Part shown: piece after piece, positions 42,153 through 51,595 of the stretch
Layout of the letters: each line of letters starts with the position of its first letter
Position numbering within the stretch: the stretch's first letter is position 1
Assembly: GCF_043497005.1 (NCBI RefSeq)
Contig: NZ_JBIEKE010000002.1
Span: 1,342,930-1,406,929, forward strand
Length of the DNA: 64,000 bases
From: Halobacillus_A sp043497005
Lineage (GTDB): Bacteria; Bacillota; Bacilli; Bacillales; Halobacillaceae
Reading direction: 5' to 3'
The notes under the pieces: model-generated
Told to the model about the DNA's origin: nothing
What the model saw: only the letters and a program-made list of their open reading frames with translations
The model's database searches: none
Translations under genes and position numbers: made by a program

Positions 42153-45016
42153 GATTTGTTTCCTCCTTTAGACAACTGTAGAGCTTCGTTAATGATTCTT
42201 CTTTGTTCTGTTTTATGAATATTTGGTTCACCTACAGAAGGAGATGCACGATGTGGTCTGCCAACATAACGGTGAATTTGTCCTTTTTCCAGCATGCGGT
42301 GCAGAATACCTTCAACAAAATACCAGCTTCCCATATTCTGCGGTTCTTCCTGTACCCAGACGAGTTCTTCGAGGTTCGGATATTCTGATAAAATTTCTTT
42401 TAAATGCTTGGTTGGGAATGGATAGATTTGTTCAACTCTTACTGCATCTAGGGTTTCAAACGATTGATCTTCCATCTTCTCGACAGCGTCTTCAATTTCA
42501 ACCATAATCTTACCGCTGCCCAGCAGCAAGGACGTCACTTTGGACTTTTCTTTTTTCGTTTCTTTCGTCAATCCAGGCTGACGCAAAATCGGCTGGAAGT
42601 TTAATTCAGTAAATTTACTGCTGTCCGTTGCTACTCGTTGATTTCGCAACAAGCTCTTCGGCGTCATGAGCACAAGAGGACGAGATTCCTCTTGATCATT
42701 AATTGCTGCTTGACGTCTCAGCAGGTGGAAATATTGAGCTGACGAAGTCACGTTTGCGACTGTCCAGTTGTTCTCAGCCGCTAATTGCAAGAATCGTTCT
42801 AAGCGGGCACTGGAATGCTCAGGTCCCTGTCCTTCATACCCGTGAGGAAGCAGAAATACCATATTAGATTTCTCGCCCCACTTCGCCCGGCCGGCAGCAA
42901 CAAACTGGTCAAAAATGACTTGTCCAGCATTCGCAAAGTCCCCAAACTGCGCTTCCCAGATAACGAGGGCTTCAGGTGCTTGTACACTATAACCGTATTC
43001 AAAGCCTAGTACGCCTGCTTCTGATAACGGACTGTTATATATATCAAACGACGCCTGTGCTTGTTCAATACCGTGCAGTGGACAATACGTTTCATCTGAC
43101 TCAATGTCATGAAGAACTAAATGACGGTGAGCAAAAGTCCCCCGCTCCGTATCCTGACCAGTAATTCGGATTGGATTCCCATCTTCAATAATGGAAGCAA
43201 AAGCTAGTGCTTCAGCTGTGGCCCAATCTACTTTATTACCTTCATCCAGCATATTGCTGCGTTTCTGAAGAATTTTTTCGAGCTTTTTGAACCCATTAAA
43301 CCCTTCTGGCCGCTTCAATAATTCTTCGTTCAGTTTCTTTAAACGATCTAAATCAATCGCTGTAACGATTTCATCTAACGGCCGTTCTACGCCGCCGGGA
43401 CGATCTTTGACATCCGCTTCTACATTTTCATTTTCTTTCATATTAGTGTAAATTTCACGCAGATTTTTTTCTACACTATCGAACATTTCTTTAAGTGTGC
43501 CCTCTTCTACGGTACCTTCTTTTATAAGGCTCTCTTCGAAGTGGTGGGAAACCGTCGCATGATCATCAATTTGTTGATAAAGTAACGGCTGCGTAGAACG
43601 CGGTTCATCCATTTCGTTATGCCCATATCTACGGTAGCCGACAAGATCAATGAGAAAATCTTTTTTAAATTTCTTTCGATATTCATAAGCCAGCGAGATT
43701 GCTGATAGACAAGCAATCGGATCATCAGCATTTACGTGAACAATAGGAATTTCATATCCTTTCGCCAAGTCACTAGCATAACGTGTAGAGCGCCCATCCC
43801 GACGATTCGTCGTAAAGCCGACTAAGTTATTCGCAATAAGATGAATGGTTCCGCCTGTACGATAGCCCGGCAGATCTTTCATATTTAAAGATTCAGCCAC
43901 GACGCCTTCTCCAATAAATGCAGCATCTCCATGAATAAGGATGCCAAATGCTTCTTCTTCATCAAGCTGAGCGTATCCAGGCTCCGTGCGATCATCCTGT
44001 GCAGCTCTTGTAAAGCCTTGAACTACAGGATTAACATATTCTAAGTGAGATGGGTTGTGGCTTAACGTTACTTGGGTTGAAGATTGTTCGCCATTCCCTA
44101 TTTCACGATGAGCACCAAAATGATATTTTACGTCACCTGTCCAGCCATAGTTAATTCCTGTCGATCCTTCTGATGGAATCAATTCCTTATCAGGTGAATG
44201 ATGGAACTCAGAAAAAATACGGTCGTATGGTTTCCCTAAAACGTGAGCTAGTACATTTAAACGCCCACGGTGAGCCATTCCCATCATAATGTTAGAAATC
44301 TTGTCGGAAGATGCAGCTTGAACAATGTGATCAAGCATCGGCACCATCGAATCAAGTCCTTCAATGGAAAATCGCTTCTGACCAACAAATGTCCTTGCCA
44401 GAAAGTTCTCAAACCCTTCTACACTTGCTAACCTTTTAAGTAATTGTTTTTTCTCTTCATTCGTTAAATTGACTTGAAATTCAGATGAATCGATTCTATT
44501 TTGCAGCCACTGTCTTTCATTCTCGTGACTTACATGATCATATTCAAAAGATATTGTCCCAGCGTACCTCTCCTTAAGGGTTTGAACCACCTGAAGTGCG
44601 TTTTCTAGTTTCACAGGTGCATTCGGCCATACCAGGTCAGCCGGAATGTTTTTTAAATCCTCTTCACTTAATCCATATCTGGAAATCTCCAGCATATTCG
44701 TAGGTGCTCTTTCATTGCTTCCTACTGCGTAAATTTTTGCGTCGAGATGCCCATGACGTCGAATAGCCTCAACAAGTTTAAATGCTGAGGTTACTTTTAC
44801 CATATCTACAGATGAGGTTTGTGCCGCTCCATTTGTCGCAGGAGAAGCAGGCGCACTCATCCACTCAGGTGCTCCATGCTCATCAAATAATTCTTTCAAT
44901 GTTGAATCTACAGATTCTGGATCTCTTTCATATAATTCATACTGTTCTTCAATATAGCCCATGTTAGGACCGTGGAATTCTTCCCAAAACCTTTCGTTGG
45001 CACCTTGATTAGCCAC
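42149..45016 (-). CDS. odhA: 2-Oxoglutarate dehydrogenase E1
   Basis: ThDP-dependent E1 of 955 aa. Thiamine diphosphate site GDAAFIGEGVVAESLNM near 380; GMAHRGRLNVL near 250; C-terminal transketolase-like pyrimidine-binding domain with FEYGYSVQAPEALVIWEAQFGDFANAGQVIFDQF. Decarboxylates 2-oxoglutarate and passes the succinyl group to OdhB. The start is GTG at 45016 with GGAGGT 7 nt upstream; the frame runs open to 45073 but those codons cover the promoter leader and a cre-like site. Confidence 0.95.
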   Translation of the reverse strand: MANQGANERFWEEFHGPNMGYIEEQYELYERDPESVDSTLKELFDEHGAPEWMSAPASPATNGAAQTSSVDMVKVTSAFKLVEAIRRHGHLDAKIYAVGSNERAPTNMLEISRYGLSEEDLKNIPADLVWPNAPVKLENALQVVQTLKERYAGTISFEYDHVSHENERQWLQNRIDSSEFQVNLTNEEKKQLLKRLASVEGFENFLARTFVGQKRFSIEGLDSMVPMLDHIVQAASSDKISNIMMGMAHRGRLNVLAHVLGKPYDRIFSEFHHSPDKELIPSEGSTGINYGWTGDVKYHFGAHREIGNGEQSSTQVTLSHNPSHLEYVNPVVQGFTRAAQDDRTEPGYAQLDEEEAFGILIHGDAAFIGEGVVAESLNMKDLPGYRTGGTIHLIANNLVGFTTNRRDGRSTRYASDLAKGYEIPIVHVNADDPIACLSAISLAYEYRKKFKKDFLIDLVGYRRYGHNEMDEPRSTQPLLYQQIDDHATVSHHFEESLIKEGTVEEGTLKEMFDSVEKNLREIYTNMKENENVEADVKDRPGGVERPLDEIVTAIDLDRLKKLNEELLKRPEGFNGFKKLEKILQKRSNMLDEGNKVDWATAEALAFASIIEDGNPIRITGQDTERGTFAHRHLVLHDIESDETYCPLHGIEQAQASFDIYNSPLSEAGVLGFEYGYSVQAPEALVIWEAQFGDFANAGQVIFDQFVAAGRAKWGEKSNMVFLLPHGYEGQGPEHSSARLERFLQLAAENNWTVANVTSSAQYFHLLRRQAAINDQEESRPLVLMTPKSLLRNQRVATDSSKFTELNFQPILRQPGLTKETKKEKSKVTSLLLGSGKIMVEIEDAVEKMEDQSFETLDAVRVEQIYPFPTKHLKEILSEYPNLEELVWVQEEPQNMGSWYFVEGILHRMLEKGQIHRYVGRPHRASPSVGEPNIHKTEQRRIINEALQLSKGGNKS

Positions 45017-45054
45017 GTCAAATACCTCCAAGTAGTTGTTGTCTAATGCTGGAA

Positions 45055-45068
45055 CGTAAACGTTTGCA
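45055..45068 (-). promoter_or_regulatory. Candidate cre (CcpA) site of odhAB
   Basis: Minus strand TGCAAACGTTTACG, one mismatch at the last position from the cre pattern TGNAANCGNWNNCA; just downstream of the predicted transcription start. CcpA repression of odhAB is known in B. subtilis. Confidence 0.55.
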
Positions 45069-45080
45069 AACACACTTACT

Positions 45081-45110
45081 ATTATAGAGTTGAAACGTTA
45101 TGAAATTCAA
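45081..45110 (-). promoter_or_regulatory. Sigma-A promoter of odhAB
   Basis: Minus-strand TTGAAT and TATAAT with an 18-nt spacer, about 65 nt before the GTG start. Confidence 0.65.
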
Positions 45111-45160
45111 CATTTATCGCTTTTTTTCTTTTTCTGGATTTTCCCTACTATTATAACAAT

Positions 45161-45186
45161 AAAGACGCACCGATTGGTACGTCTTT
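45161..45186 (-). terminator. Terminator of ppx-ppk
   Basis: Stem AAAGACG/CGTCTTT with a 12-nt loop between ppk and odhA, flanked by T runs on the plus strand. Confidence 0.6.
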
Positions 45187-45217
45187 TTTACTTTTTTTAG
45201 AAAGTTACACTTCTTTC

Positions 45218-47320
45218 TTACTCCTCGTCATCAAGGACTTGATACGCCCATTCAAATAAAGTAAGTTGACTATCTACAAAAGAAGCGTCCCCTTCCCGTT
45301 TTACATAATGATACTTCCCTTCAGCATTTTGTTCTCTAGCTTTTACATTATCGTTTAAAAACAACCGTAGAATCTCAATAAGCCTTAGTTTAATGTGGCG
45401 ATCATACACAGGAAAAAGTAATTCTACTCTTTTCACCATGTTTCTAGTCATTAGATCAGCCGACGATAAGTAGACTTTTTCTTCTCCGTTATGGTGAAAA
45501 TAAAAGATCCGGCTGTGCTCTAGAAATCTACCTACAATGCTAATCACACGTATGTTATCACTAACTCCTTCAATCCCCGGGCGTAAACAACAGATCCCTC
45601 GTACAATAAGATCAACCTTAACGTTTGCTTGTGAAGCTTTGTAGAGCTTCTTTATAATCTGCTTATCCGTGAGGGAATTCATTTTGGCCACAATATGCCC
45701 ATTCCCATGCTCTTTTTGGAACAGGATTTCTTCATCAATCTTTTGGAGAAAATCATTTCTAAGATCAAAAGGAGCCATTGAAATATGATAGTAATCAGGT
45801 TTTTCCGTGTAGCCGCTCAAATAGTTAAAAAAGTTCGTAGCATCAATGCCAAACTCAATATTGGTTGTAATTAAGCCCATATCTGTATAAATCTTAGCTG
45901 TTTGATCATTATAGTTCCCTGTTCCTAGATGAACGAAACGCTCGATCGTATTTTCCTTTTTTCTCACGACGAGTGTAATTTTACTATGCGTCTTTAAGTA
46001 GGTCATCCCGTAGATCACGTGGCAGCCCGCTTTCTCTAACTCCCGCGCCCACTGCACATTATTTTCTTCGTCAAAGCGTGCCTTCAACTCAACCAGGACG
46101 GTCACTTGCTTTCCGTTTTCAGCCGCTTCTTTTAACGCTTTAATAACCGGTGAGTCTCCACTTACACGATATAGCGTTTGCTTTATGGCAAGAACATCCG
46201 GGTCTTTGGCTGCATCTGCTAAAAACTCAACGACTGGTTCAAATGACTCATAAGGATGGTGAAGAAATATATCGCGGTCCAATGCGGCGTCAAATAAGTC
46301 TTCACCACTTTTAATATCACGCAGCGGTTGAGGAATGAATTGTTGATAAACTAATTCTTCCTTTTCATCTCCTATTTCTTTATAAAAATCAAATAAATAA
46401 CTAAGATCCAACGGGCCGTCAGTGATATATAAGTCATTTTCATGAATTTCAAGTACACTTAGTAAAAAGCGCACTATATTATCATCAAATTTGCCTTTTC
46501 GAACTTCCAGCCGTACCGCTGCTCCCCACTTTCTTTTCTTTAACTCTTTTTCGATTTCTCTTAACAAATCGCGTGCGCCTTCTTCGTGTATTGTCATATC
46601 TGCATTTCTAGTAATTCTAAACTCTGTGATGGTTTTCGCTCGATAACCTTTGAAAAGTTTTTCTACAAAATGACTAATGACATCTTCTAATAAAATAAAT
46701 TGCGCGGAGGAAGATGACGTTACCTCTACAAAACGCGGAATAACAGAAGGAACCTGCACGATCGCCGTTTTTTCCGACTGATCGTTTACATCAATCTGAT
46801 CTTCTAGTACGACAGCTAAATTGATTGATTTGTTTAATAGTTTTGGGAAAGGACGATAGGCATCGACTGCCATAGGGGTTAAGACAGGAAAGATCTCCAC
46901 TTCAAAATAATGCTCAAGTTCTTGTATTTGATCATCCGTCAGGGCATCAACTTCTGTAATCTCAATTCCTTCATTCACTAATTTAGGTTTGATGGCTTGG
47001 TACGTTTCATATTGACTTTTCACGAGGCCGTGGTTAATAAGAGCGATCTCTTTAAGCTGCAGTTTAGGGGTTAAACCTGCCTTATTCTCTGGCTTGTTAT
47101 ACCCCGCTTTTACTTGATCCTTAAGACCGGCGACCCTAACCATAAAGAATTCATCTAAATTAGAGGAGAAAATAGCTAAAAATTTTAATTGCTCCAGCAA
47201 TGGTGTGGTCGTATCTTTTGCTTCTTCCAGTACACGTTCGTTAAACGCAAGCCAGCTCAGCTCACGGTTATTGTAATACGTGGGATGATTTAAACCTTGG
47301 ATACCCTCATCTGCACTCAT
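45218..47320 (-). CDS. ppk: Polyphosphate kinase (PPK1)
   Basis: Enzyme of 700 aa, normal for PPK1. Polymerises ATP gamma-phosphate to polyphosphate, reversibly. Seen: N-domain YYNNRELSWLAFNERVLEEA, and the paired phospholipase-D-like catalytic segments THSKITLVV (about 440, with the autophosphorylated His) and RIFYFHHNGEE (about 600). GGGGAG precedes the ATG. Placed 93 nt after ppx on the same strand, so the synthesising and degrading enzymes are probably co-expressed. Confidence 0.95.
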   Translation of the reverse strand: MSADEGIQGLNHPTYYNNRELSWLAFNERVLEEAKDTTTPLLEQLKFLAIFSSNLDEFFMVRVAGLKDQVKAGYNKPENKAGLTPKLQLKEIALINHGLVKSQYETYQAIKPKLVNEGIEITEVDALTDDQIQELEHYFEVEIFPVLTPMAVDAYRPFPKLLNKSINLAVVLEDQIDVNDQSEKTAIVQVPSVIPRFVEVTSSSSAQFILLEDVISHFVEKLFKGYRAKTITEFRITRNADMTIHEEGARDLLREIEKELKKRKWGAAVRLEVRKGKFDDNIVRFLLSVLEIHENDLYITDGPLDLSYLFDFYKEIGDEKEELVYQQFIPQPLRDIKSGEDLFDAALDRDIFLHHPYESFEPVVEFLADAAKDPDVLAIKQTLYRVSGDSPVIKALKEAAENGKQVTVLVELKARFDEENNVQWARELEKAGCHVIYGMTYLKTHSKITLVVRKKENTIERFVHLGTGNYNDQTAKIYTDMGLITTNIEFGIDATNFFNYLSGYTEKPDYYHISMAPFDLRNDFLQKIDEEILFQKEHGNGHIVAKMNSLTDKQIIKKLYKASQANVKVDLIVRGICCLRPGIEGVSDNIRVISIVGRFLEHSRIFYFHHNGEEKVYLSSADLMTRNMVKRVELLFPVYDRHIKLRLIEILRLFLNDNVKAREQNAEGKYHYVKREGDASFVDSQLTLFEWAYQVLDDEE

Positions 47321-47413
47321 TGCCTACTCCCCTTTTGACAGTGGTTTCTAAAACAAATCGTACGGCACGAATTTTGTCAGAAAACGAAGTATAAGTTAAG
47401 TTTTGGTAAAATT

Positions 47414-48952
47414 TCAACCTTTTCTCGAGCCTGCAAAAGATAAATGAATTTTGCTTTTTAATGCTTTTTCTAAATGTTTCTTTTGTTTTTCTCCTTGGTA
47501 TTCTTCTGGCATAAAATCTTTATTACAATAGAGCGTAATGGTAATTTCTTCATTATTCCCATCGACTTTTAAAGAATCTATTGTAGCTCTGCGTGTACTA
47601 TCCAGGCTGTAGCAAAACTTTAGAAAAGCACCCAGCAAACGAATGTGCTTTCGTTCTTCCTTAAGAAACCATGATTTATACGGATTAATAAATTGCTTGA
47701 ACACTGTTTTATTTTTAAAGGAGGCCATTAAAGCGAGCTTTAAGCGGTCTATGTGCATTAAACCATCGATTGTACGATTTGCTAATAAGTAAAACGTGTG
47801 CTGCGCACTTGCTTCATCATCAATATATTCTCCAAGATTAAATACATAACTCGCTCGTTTAACATTTAACCAGTCTTCTTTCGTTAAAGAGCCAATTCCC
47901 TTTTCGTGGAACTGAGTAAACAGTTCTTTAGCTAAATGCTGCACGTGTTGAATTTGCTTCACATTCAATTCATAGTCATTGATAAGTTCTTGAATACTTT
48001 CTTCCAGAACATTTGGAAACAAGTGAGTGCCCATTCCTTTGGTGAGCTGCTTATAAAACACACCATCTCTTAACCCTTTGCGGCTCAGGATAAAGCCGTC
48101 CGCTTGAACTGTTTCATATAAGCTGTGAAATACTTCTGTAGCCGGGATAATTATATCCGCTCGGTCTTTCGAAAGTCCCTCTACTTTCTGCAATTTTTTC
48201 ATAGATAACGTAAGCAAATAATTCTTAATAAATGAAAGATCACTATCGAGCATTTTATATTGATGAAGTCCTGCTAAAGGATATTCTTTAAGGTTTTGAT
48301 CAATTTGGACAACATTCCTTGCGCCGCCTCCAATCCCAATTAAAGGAACCTTTTTCCCATTTAACCACGAAAGCGTATGAAAGCTGTCTTTTAAAAATTG
48401 ACGTAAGTTTGTCATTTCTTCTTCAGTAGGAAGGTCTTTTTTAAAGAAGCGCTGTTTGAGTGTAACAGCTCCAAATGGAAAGCTATGTGAATGAATCAGT
48501 TTGCGATCTTTAAAATAAGTGATTTCTGTACTTCCTCCCCCGATATCCACGGTGAAGCCTTCTGTTAGGGAAGTAGAGTTCACTACGGCTAAATATCCAT
48601 AAAACGCCTCTTCTTCTTCTGAAAGTATTCTCATATCAAAACTAGTATGTTCCGTTACTTTTTCAAGAATCTCAACTTGATTAACTGACTGGCGTATGGC
48701 CGCCGTAGCCACACAAACTGTTTGTTCTAAATGATATGTAGCAAGTACTCCTTCAAAGCTTTGCAATGTATCAAGCAGTTTATCAATGCCGTCTTTAGAA
48801 AGCTCTCCTTCTTCTTGCAAATAGGTACTCAGTCTAGCTACAGCTTTTACATTTTCAACTTCTCGAAGTCTTCCGCCTTTATCTCTCAAATAAACAACTA
48901 AACGGATCGAGTTTGAACCAATATCAATGATGCCATAGTACTGTTTCGCCAT
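47414..48952 (-). CDS. ppx: Exopolyphosphatase (Ppx/GppA family)
   Basis: Protein of 512 aa. N-terminal Ppx/GppA ASKHA-fold (about 1-310) with phosphate-binding GIIDIGSNSIRLVVY and DIGGGSTEITYF; C-terminal HD-type helical domain. Removes terminal phosphates from polyphosphate; a pppGpp phosphohydrolase activity is possible. ATG at 48952 is chosen as AGGTGG is 5 nt upstream; the frame extends to 49027 across a hairpin. First gene of ppx-ppk. Confidence 0.92.
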   Translation of the reverse strand: MAKQYYGIIDIGSNSIRLVVYLRDKGGRLREVENVKAVARLSTYLQEEGELSKDGIDKLLDTLQSFEGVLATYHLEQTVCVATAAIRQSVNQVEILEKVTEHTSFDMRILSEEEEAFYGYLAVVNSTSLTEGFTVDIGGGSTEITYFKDRKLIHSHSFPFGAVTLKQRFFKKDLPTEEEMTNLRQFLKDSFHTLSWLNGKKVPLIGIGGGARNVVQIDQNLKEYPLAGLHQYKMLDSDLSFIKNYLLTLSMKKLQKVEGLSKDRADIIIPATEVFHSLYETVQADGFILSRKGLRDGVFYKQLTKGMGTHLFPNVLEESIQELINDYELNVKQIQHVQHLAKELFTQFHEKGIGSLTKEDWLNVKRASYVFNLGEYIDDEASAQHTFYLLANRTIDGLMHIDRLKLALMASFKNKTVFKQFINPYKSWFLKEERKHIRLLGAFLKFCYSLDSTRRATIDSLKVDGNNEEITITLYCNKDFMPEEYQGEKQKKHLEKALKSKIHLSFAGSRKG

Positions 48953-48990
48953 TCGTTCCACCTGCCCTGCATTTTTGCACATTATAACAT

Positions 48991-49023
48991 AAAGGGACTC
49001 TAGACCATGTCTAGAGCCCCTTT
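48991..49023 (-). terminator. Hairpin in the ppx leader
   Basis: 15-bp inverted repeat with one mismatch (AAAGGGACTCTAGAC/GTCTAGAGCCCCTTT, 3-nt loop), 39 nt upstream of ppx. The following minus-strand sequence ATGTTATAATG has no long T run, so it may be a terminator, an attenuator or a 5' stabiliser. Confidence 0.45.
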
Positions 49024-49438
49024 GCATGTAGAGAAATCTCTTTCTCTTGATATCCGTCTTTTCTTTTTAGAATCAGCAAAAGACTTCGGGAAATGGATCG
49101 CTTTCCATGGGCGTTACGGGGAGCTTCCCCGGTCTTCGCCTTCGGTGATCTCACTATGCACGTTTCTCCCGTAGGAGTCTCACCATTTCCCTTCGCCTTC
49201 TACCAAGTATAATTTTCTTACATGGGGGTTAACTTTATTGCAAATTTCAAAGTGTAGAAATTCCATGCATTATACAGACACAGGATTTTAGGAATACAGG
49301 AACGACCTGGTTTAAATCGAATACACAGCAGAACAATGATTATACAATAATTCCAGAATCTTTATTGTAAATGAAGATTCACGACGTACCGGTTTTACGC
49401 CTGTTCAGTCTCTAAAGGAACCTAAATCTATCTCAGGT
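49024..49438. other. Gap between prkA and ppx
   Basis: No gene seen. It contains the palindromic repeat at 49081-49195 and AT-rich sequence. Confidence 0.5.
49081..49195. repeat. Large palindromic intergenic repeat of Bacillaceae type
   Basis: Bounded by inverted ends CTTCGGGAAATGG and CCATTTCCCTTCG, with GCTTTCCATGGGCG, GGGGAGCTTCCCCGG and CTCCCGTAGGAGTCTC inside. The motif series GCTTTCC-GGGCG ... CCCG-AGGAGTC is one I know from intergenic repeats in many Bacillaceae genomes. Function unknown. Confidence 0.6.
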
Positions 49439-51334
49439 TTAGCGGTTTAAAAGGCTTCCCACGTATTTTAATAATTCGTTGGCGGAAGTGGAATTGTAGC
49501 CATGTTCATCTACAAGTGTAGCAACCACCTCGTTGATCTTCTTCAGCTGTTGTTCATCTGGAGTCTTGGTTGACGTTGTAATTTTTACGATATCTTTTAA
49601 GTCAGCAAAAAGTTTCTTCTGAATCGCTTCCCTTAAGCGTTCATGAGACTGATAGTCGAATTTCTTCCCTTTTCTAGCATAAGCTGAAATTCGAATGAGA
49701 ATTTCTTCACGGAAGGCTTTCTTCGCATTTTCCGATACACCAATCTGCTCTTCAATGGAACGCATAAGCCGCTCATCAGGGTTCATCTCTTCGCCCGTTA
49801 GCGGGTCTCTAAGCTTCGTCTTATTACAATAAGCCTCCACGTTGTCTAAATAATTATCCATCAGTGTAATGGCGGATTCTTCATAAGAGTAGACGAATGC
49901 TTTCTGAACTTCTTTCTTCGCCAGATCATCATACTGCTTACGAGCAAGCGAGATAAACTCCAAGTAACGCTCCTTGTCATCTTTTGAAATCGAAGCGTGG
50001 CTGTCTAACCCATCCTTAAGTGAACGAAGGACATCCAAGGCATTAATGGAAGTCATTTCTTTTTTAATAATCGTAGAAGAAATCCGGTTAATCACATAAC
50101 GCGGGTCAATTCCATCCATACCCTCATCAGAGAATTCTTTTTTCAGTTCTTCTACATCTACATCACTGAAGCCTTCCAGTTCTTCACCGTTATACAAATA
50201 CATCTTCTTCAATAGATCAATTGATGCCTTTTTCGATTCTTTTAATCGAGTAAGCACGGTGAACATCGCAGCAACTTTTAACGTATGAGGCGCTATATGA
50301 ACATCGCGTATGTCACTTTCTCTAATCATTTTATCGTAAATTCTCTCTTCTTCCGTGACTTTTAAGTTGTAAGGAATCGGCATAACAATCATGCGTGAAT
50401 GAAGAGCTTCGTTTTTCTTATTAGCAATGAAAGAACGATACTCTGCTTCGTTTGTATGGGCCACAATGAGTTCATCTGCAGAAATTAAAGCAAATCGGCC
50501 CGCTTTAAAGTTACCTTCTTGCGTTAGACTAAGGAGGTGCCATAGAAATTTCTCATCACATTTTAAGATTTCCTGGAACTCCATAATGCCCCGGTTCGCT
50601 TTATTTAGTTCTCCGTCAAAACGGTACGCTCGAGGGTCAGATTCAGAGCCAAATTGAGCAATGGTTGAGAAATCAATGGAACCTGTTAAATCTGCGATAT
50701 CTTGAGACTTTGGATCGGAAGGGCTGAATGTCCCAATCCCGGTACGTTTGTCTTCAGAAAAGAACACTCTCTCAACAAGTACATCTTCAATTCGTCCGCC
50801 ATAATCCTGTTCGACACGCATCGTGTTTAATGGAGATAAGCTGCCTTCAATACGAATTCCATAATTCTCTCTAAATTCATCTCTTAAATGGTGCGGAATC
50901 ATATGAAGCGGGTCTTCATGCATCGGACAACCTTTAATCGCAAAAACGGCCCCTTTATCTGTATAAGAATACTTTTCTAAGCCACGCTTTAATAAGTTTA
51001 CAAGTGTTGATTTACCGCCACTTACAGGACCCATTAATAGTAAAATTCTTTTTCGGACGTCTAGTCTGCGTGCAGCTGGATGAAAGTACTCTTCCACCAG
51101 CCTCTCCATTGCTTCATCTAATCCGTAAATATCTTCGTCAAAAAAAGAATATTTCTTATGGTGCGTCCCTTCCTCAACCCCAGCTTCTGTAATCATATTA
51201 TAAACACGAGAATGAGCAGACTGAGCCAAGTAAGGTTTGTCTCTTAATAGCTCTAAATAATCCCTAAAAGTCCCTTCCCACTTCAGTTCCTCTTCATGTT
51301 CGCGATGATCTTGTATTCTTTTAATAATATCCAC
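49439..51334 (-). CDS. prkA: PrkA serine protein kinase (AAA+ type)
   Basis: Protein of 631 aa (B. subtilis PrkA is 631). N-terminal PrkA AAA domain (about 15-385) with Walker A GPVSGGKS at 102-109; C-terminal PrkA kinase-like domain. N-terminal EELKWEGTFRDYLELL...AQSAHSRVYNMI is the family signature. Reported as a Ser/Thr kinase and, more recently, as an ATP-dependent protease in B. subtilis; mother-cell expressed. GTG start after GGAGGT. Companion genes yhbH and spoVR are in this window but not adjacent. Confidence 0.96.
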   Translation of the reverse strand: MDIIKRIQDHREHEEELKWEGTFRDYLELLRDKPYLAQSAHSRVYNMITEAGVEEGTHHKKYSFFDEDIYGLDEAMERLVEEYFHPAARRLDVRKRILLLMGPVSGGKSTLVNLLKRGLEKYSYTDKGAVFAIKGCPMHEDPLHMIPHHLRDEFRENYGIRIEGSLSPLNTMRVEQDYGGRIEDVLVERVFFSEDKRTGIGTFSPSDPKSQDIADLTGSIDFSTIAQFGSESDPRAYRFDGELNKANRGIMEFQEILKCDEKFLWHLLSLTQEGNFKAGRFALISADELIVAHTNEAEYRSFIANKKNEALHSRMIVMPIPYNLKVTEEERIYDKMIRESDIRDVHIAPHTLKVAAMFTVLTRLKESKKASIDLLKKMYLYNGEELEGFSDVDVEELKKEFSDEGMDGIDPRYVINRISSTIIKKEMTSINALDVLRSLKDGLDSHASISKDDKERYLEFISLARKQYDDLAKKEVQKAFVYSYEESAITLMDNYLDNVEAYCNKTKLRDPLTGEEMNPDERLMRSIEEQIGVSENAKKAFREEILIRISAYARKGKKFDYQSHERLREAIQKKLFADLKDIVKITTSTKTPDEQQLKKINEVVATLVDEHGYNSTSANELLKYVGSLLNR

Positions 51335-51372
51335 TCAACGACCTCCCTCGTCGTAACTAGCAAATTTAATAC

Positions 51373-51401
51373 ATCCTATGCGCAGGAGAAAGGAAACATT
51401 C
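51373..51401 (-). promoter_or_regulatory. Candidate sigma-E promoter of prkA
   Basis: Minus strand GAATGTT, 14 nt, CATAGGAT, against the sigma-E pattern KMATATT, 14-15 nt, CATACAHT; two to three mismatches. It lies 39 nt before the GTG start, and B. subtilis prkA is sigma-E dependent. Confidence 0.45.
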
Positions 51402-51595
51402 GTAAAGGTACAAGTTACTTTTGTAACAACTGCTCCTCCACTGCTCATTTGCGGGATCGCGCAAGACAGCGCAATAAAAGCGTTTTCCCCCATTATTGGT
51501 ATCTCCTTACTTTGACACCTTATAGTCCCCTTGTTAAAATTGTTTTGACTATTTTAATTGAATAAAGGATTATTTATGGAAAGAAGGTCAAGTAA

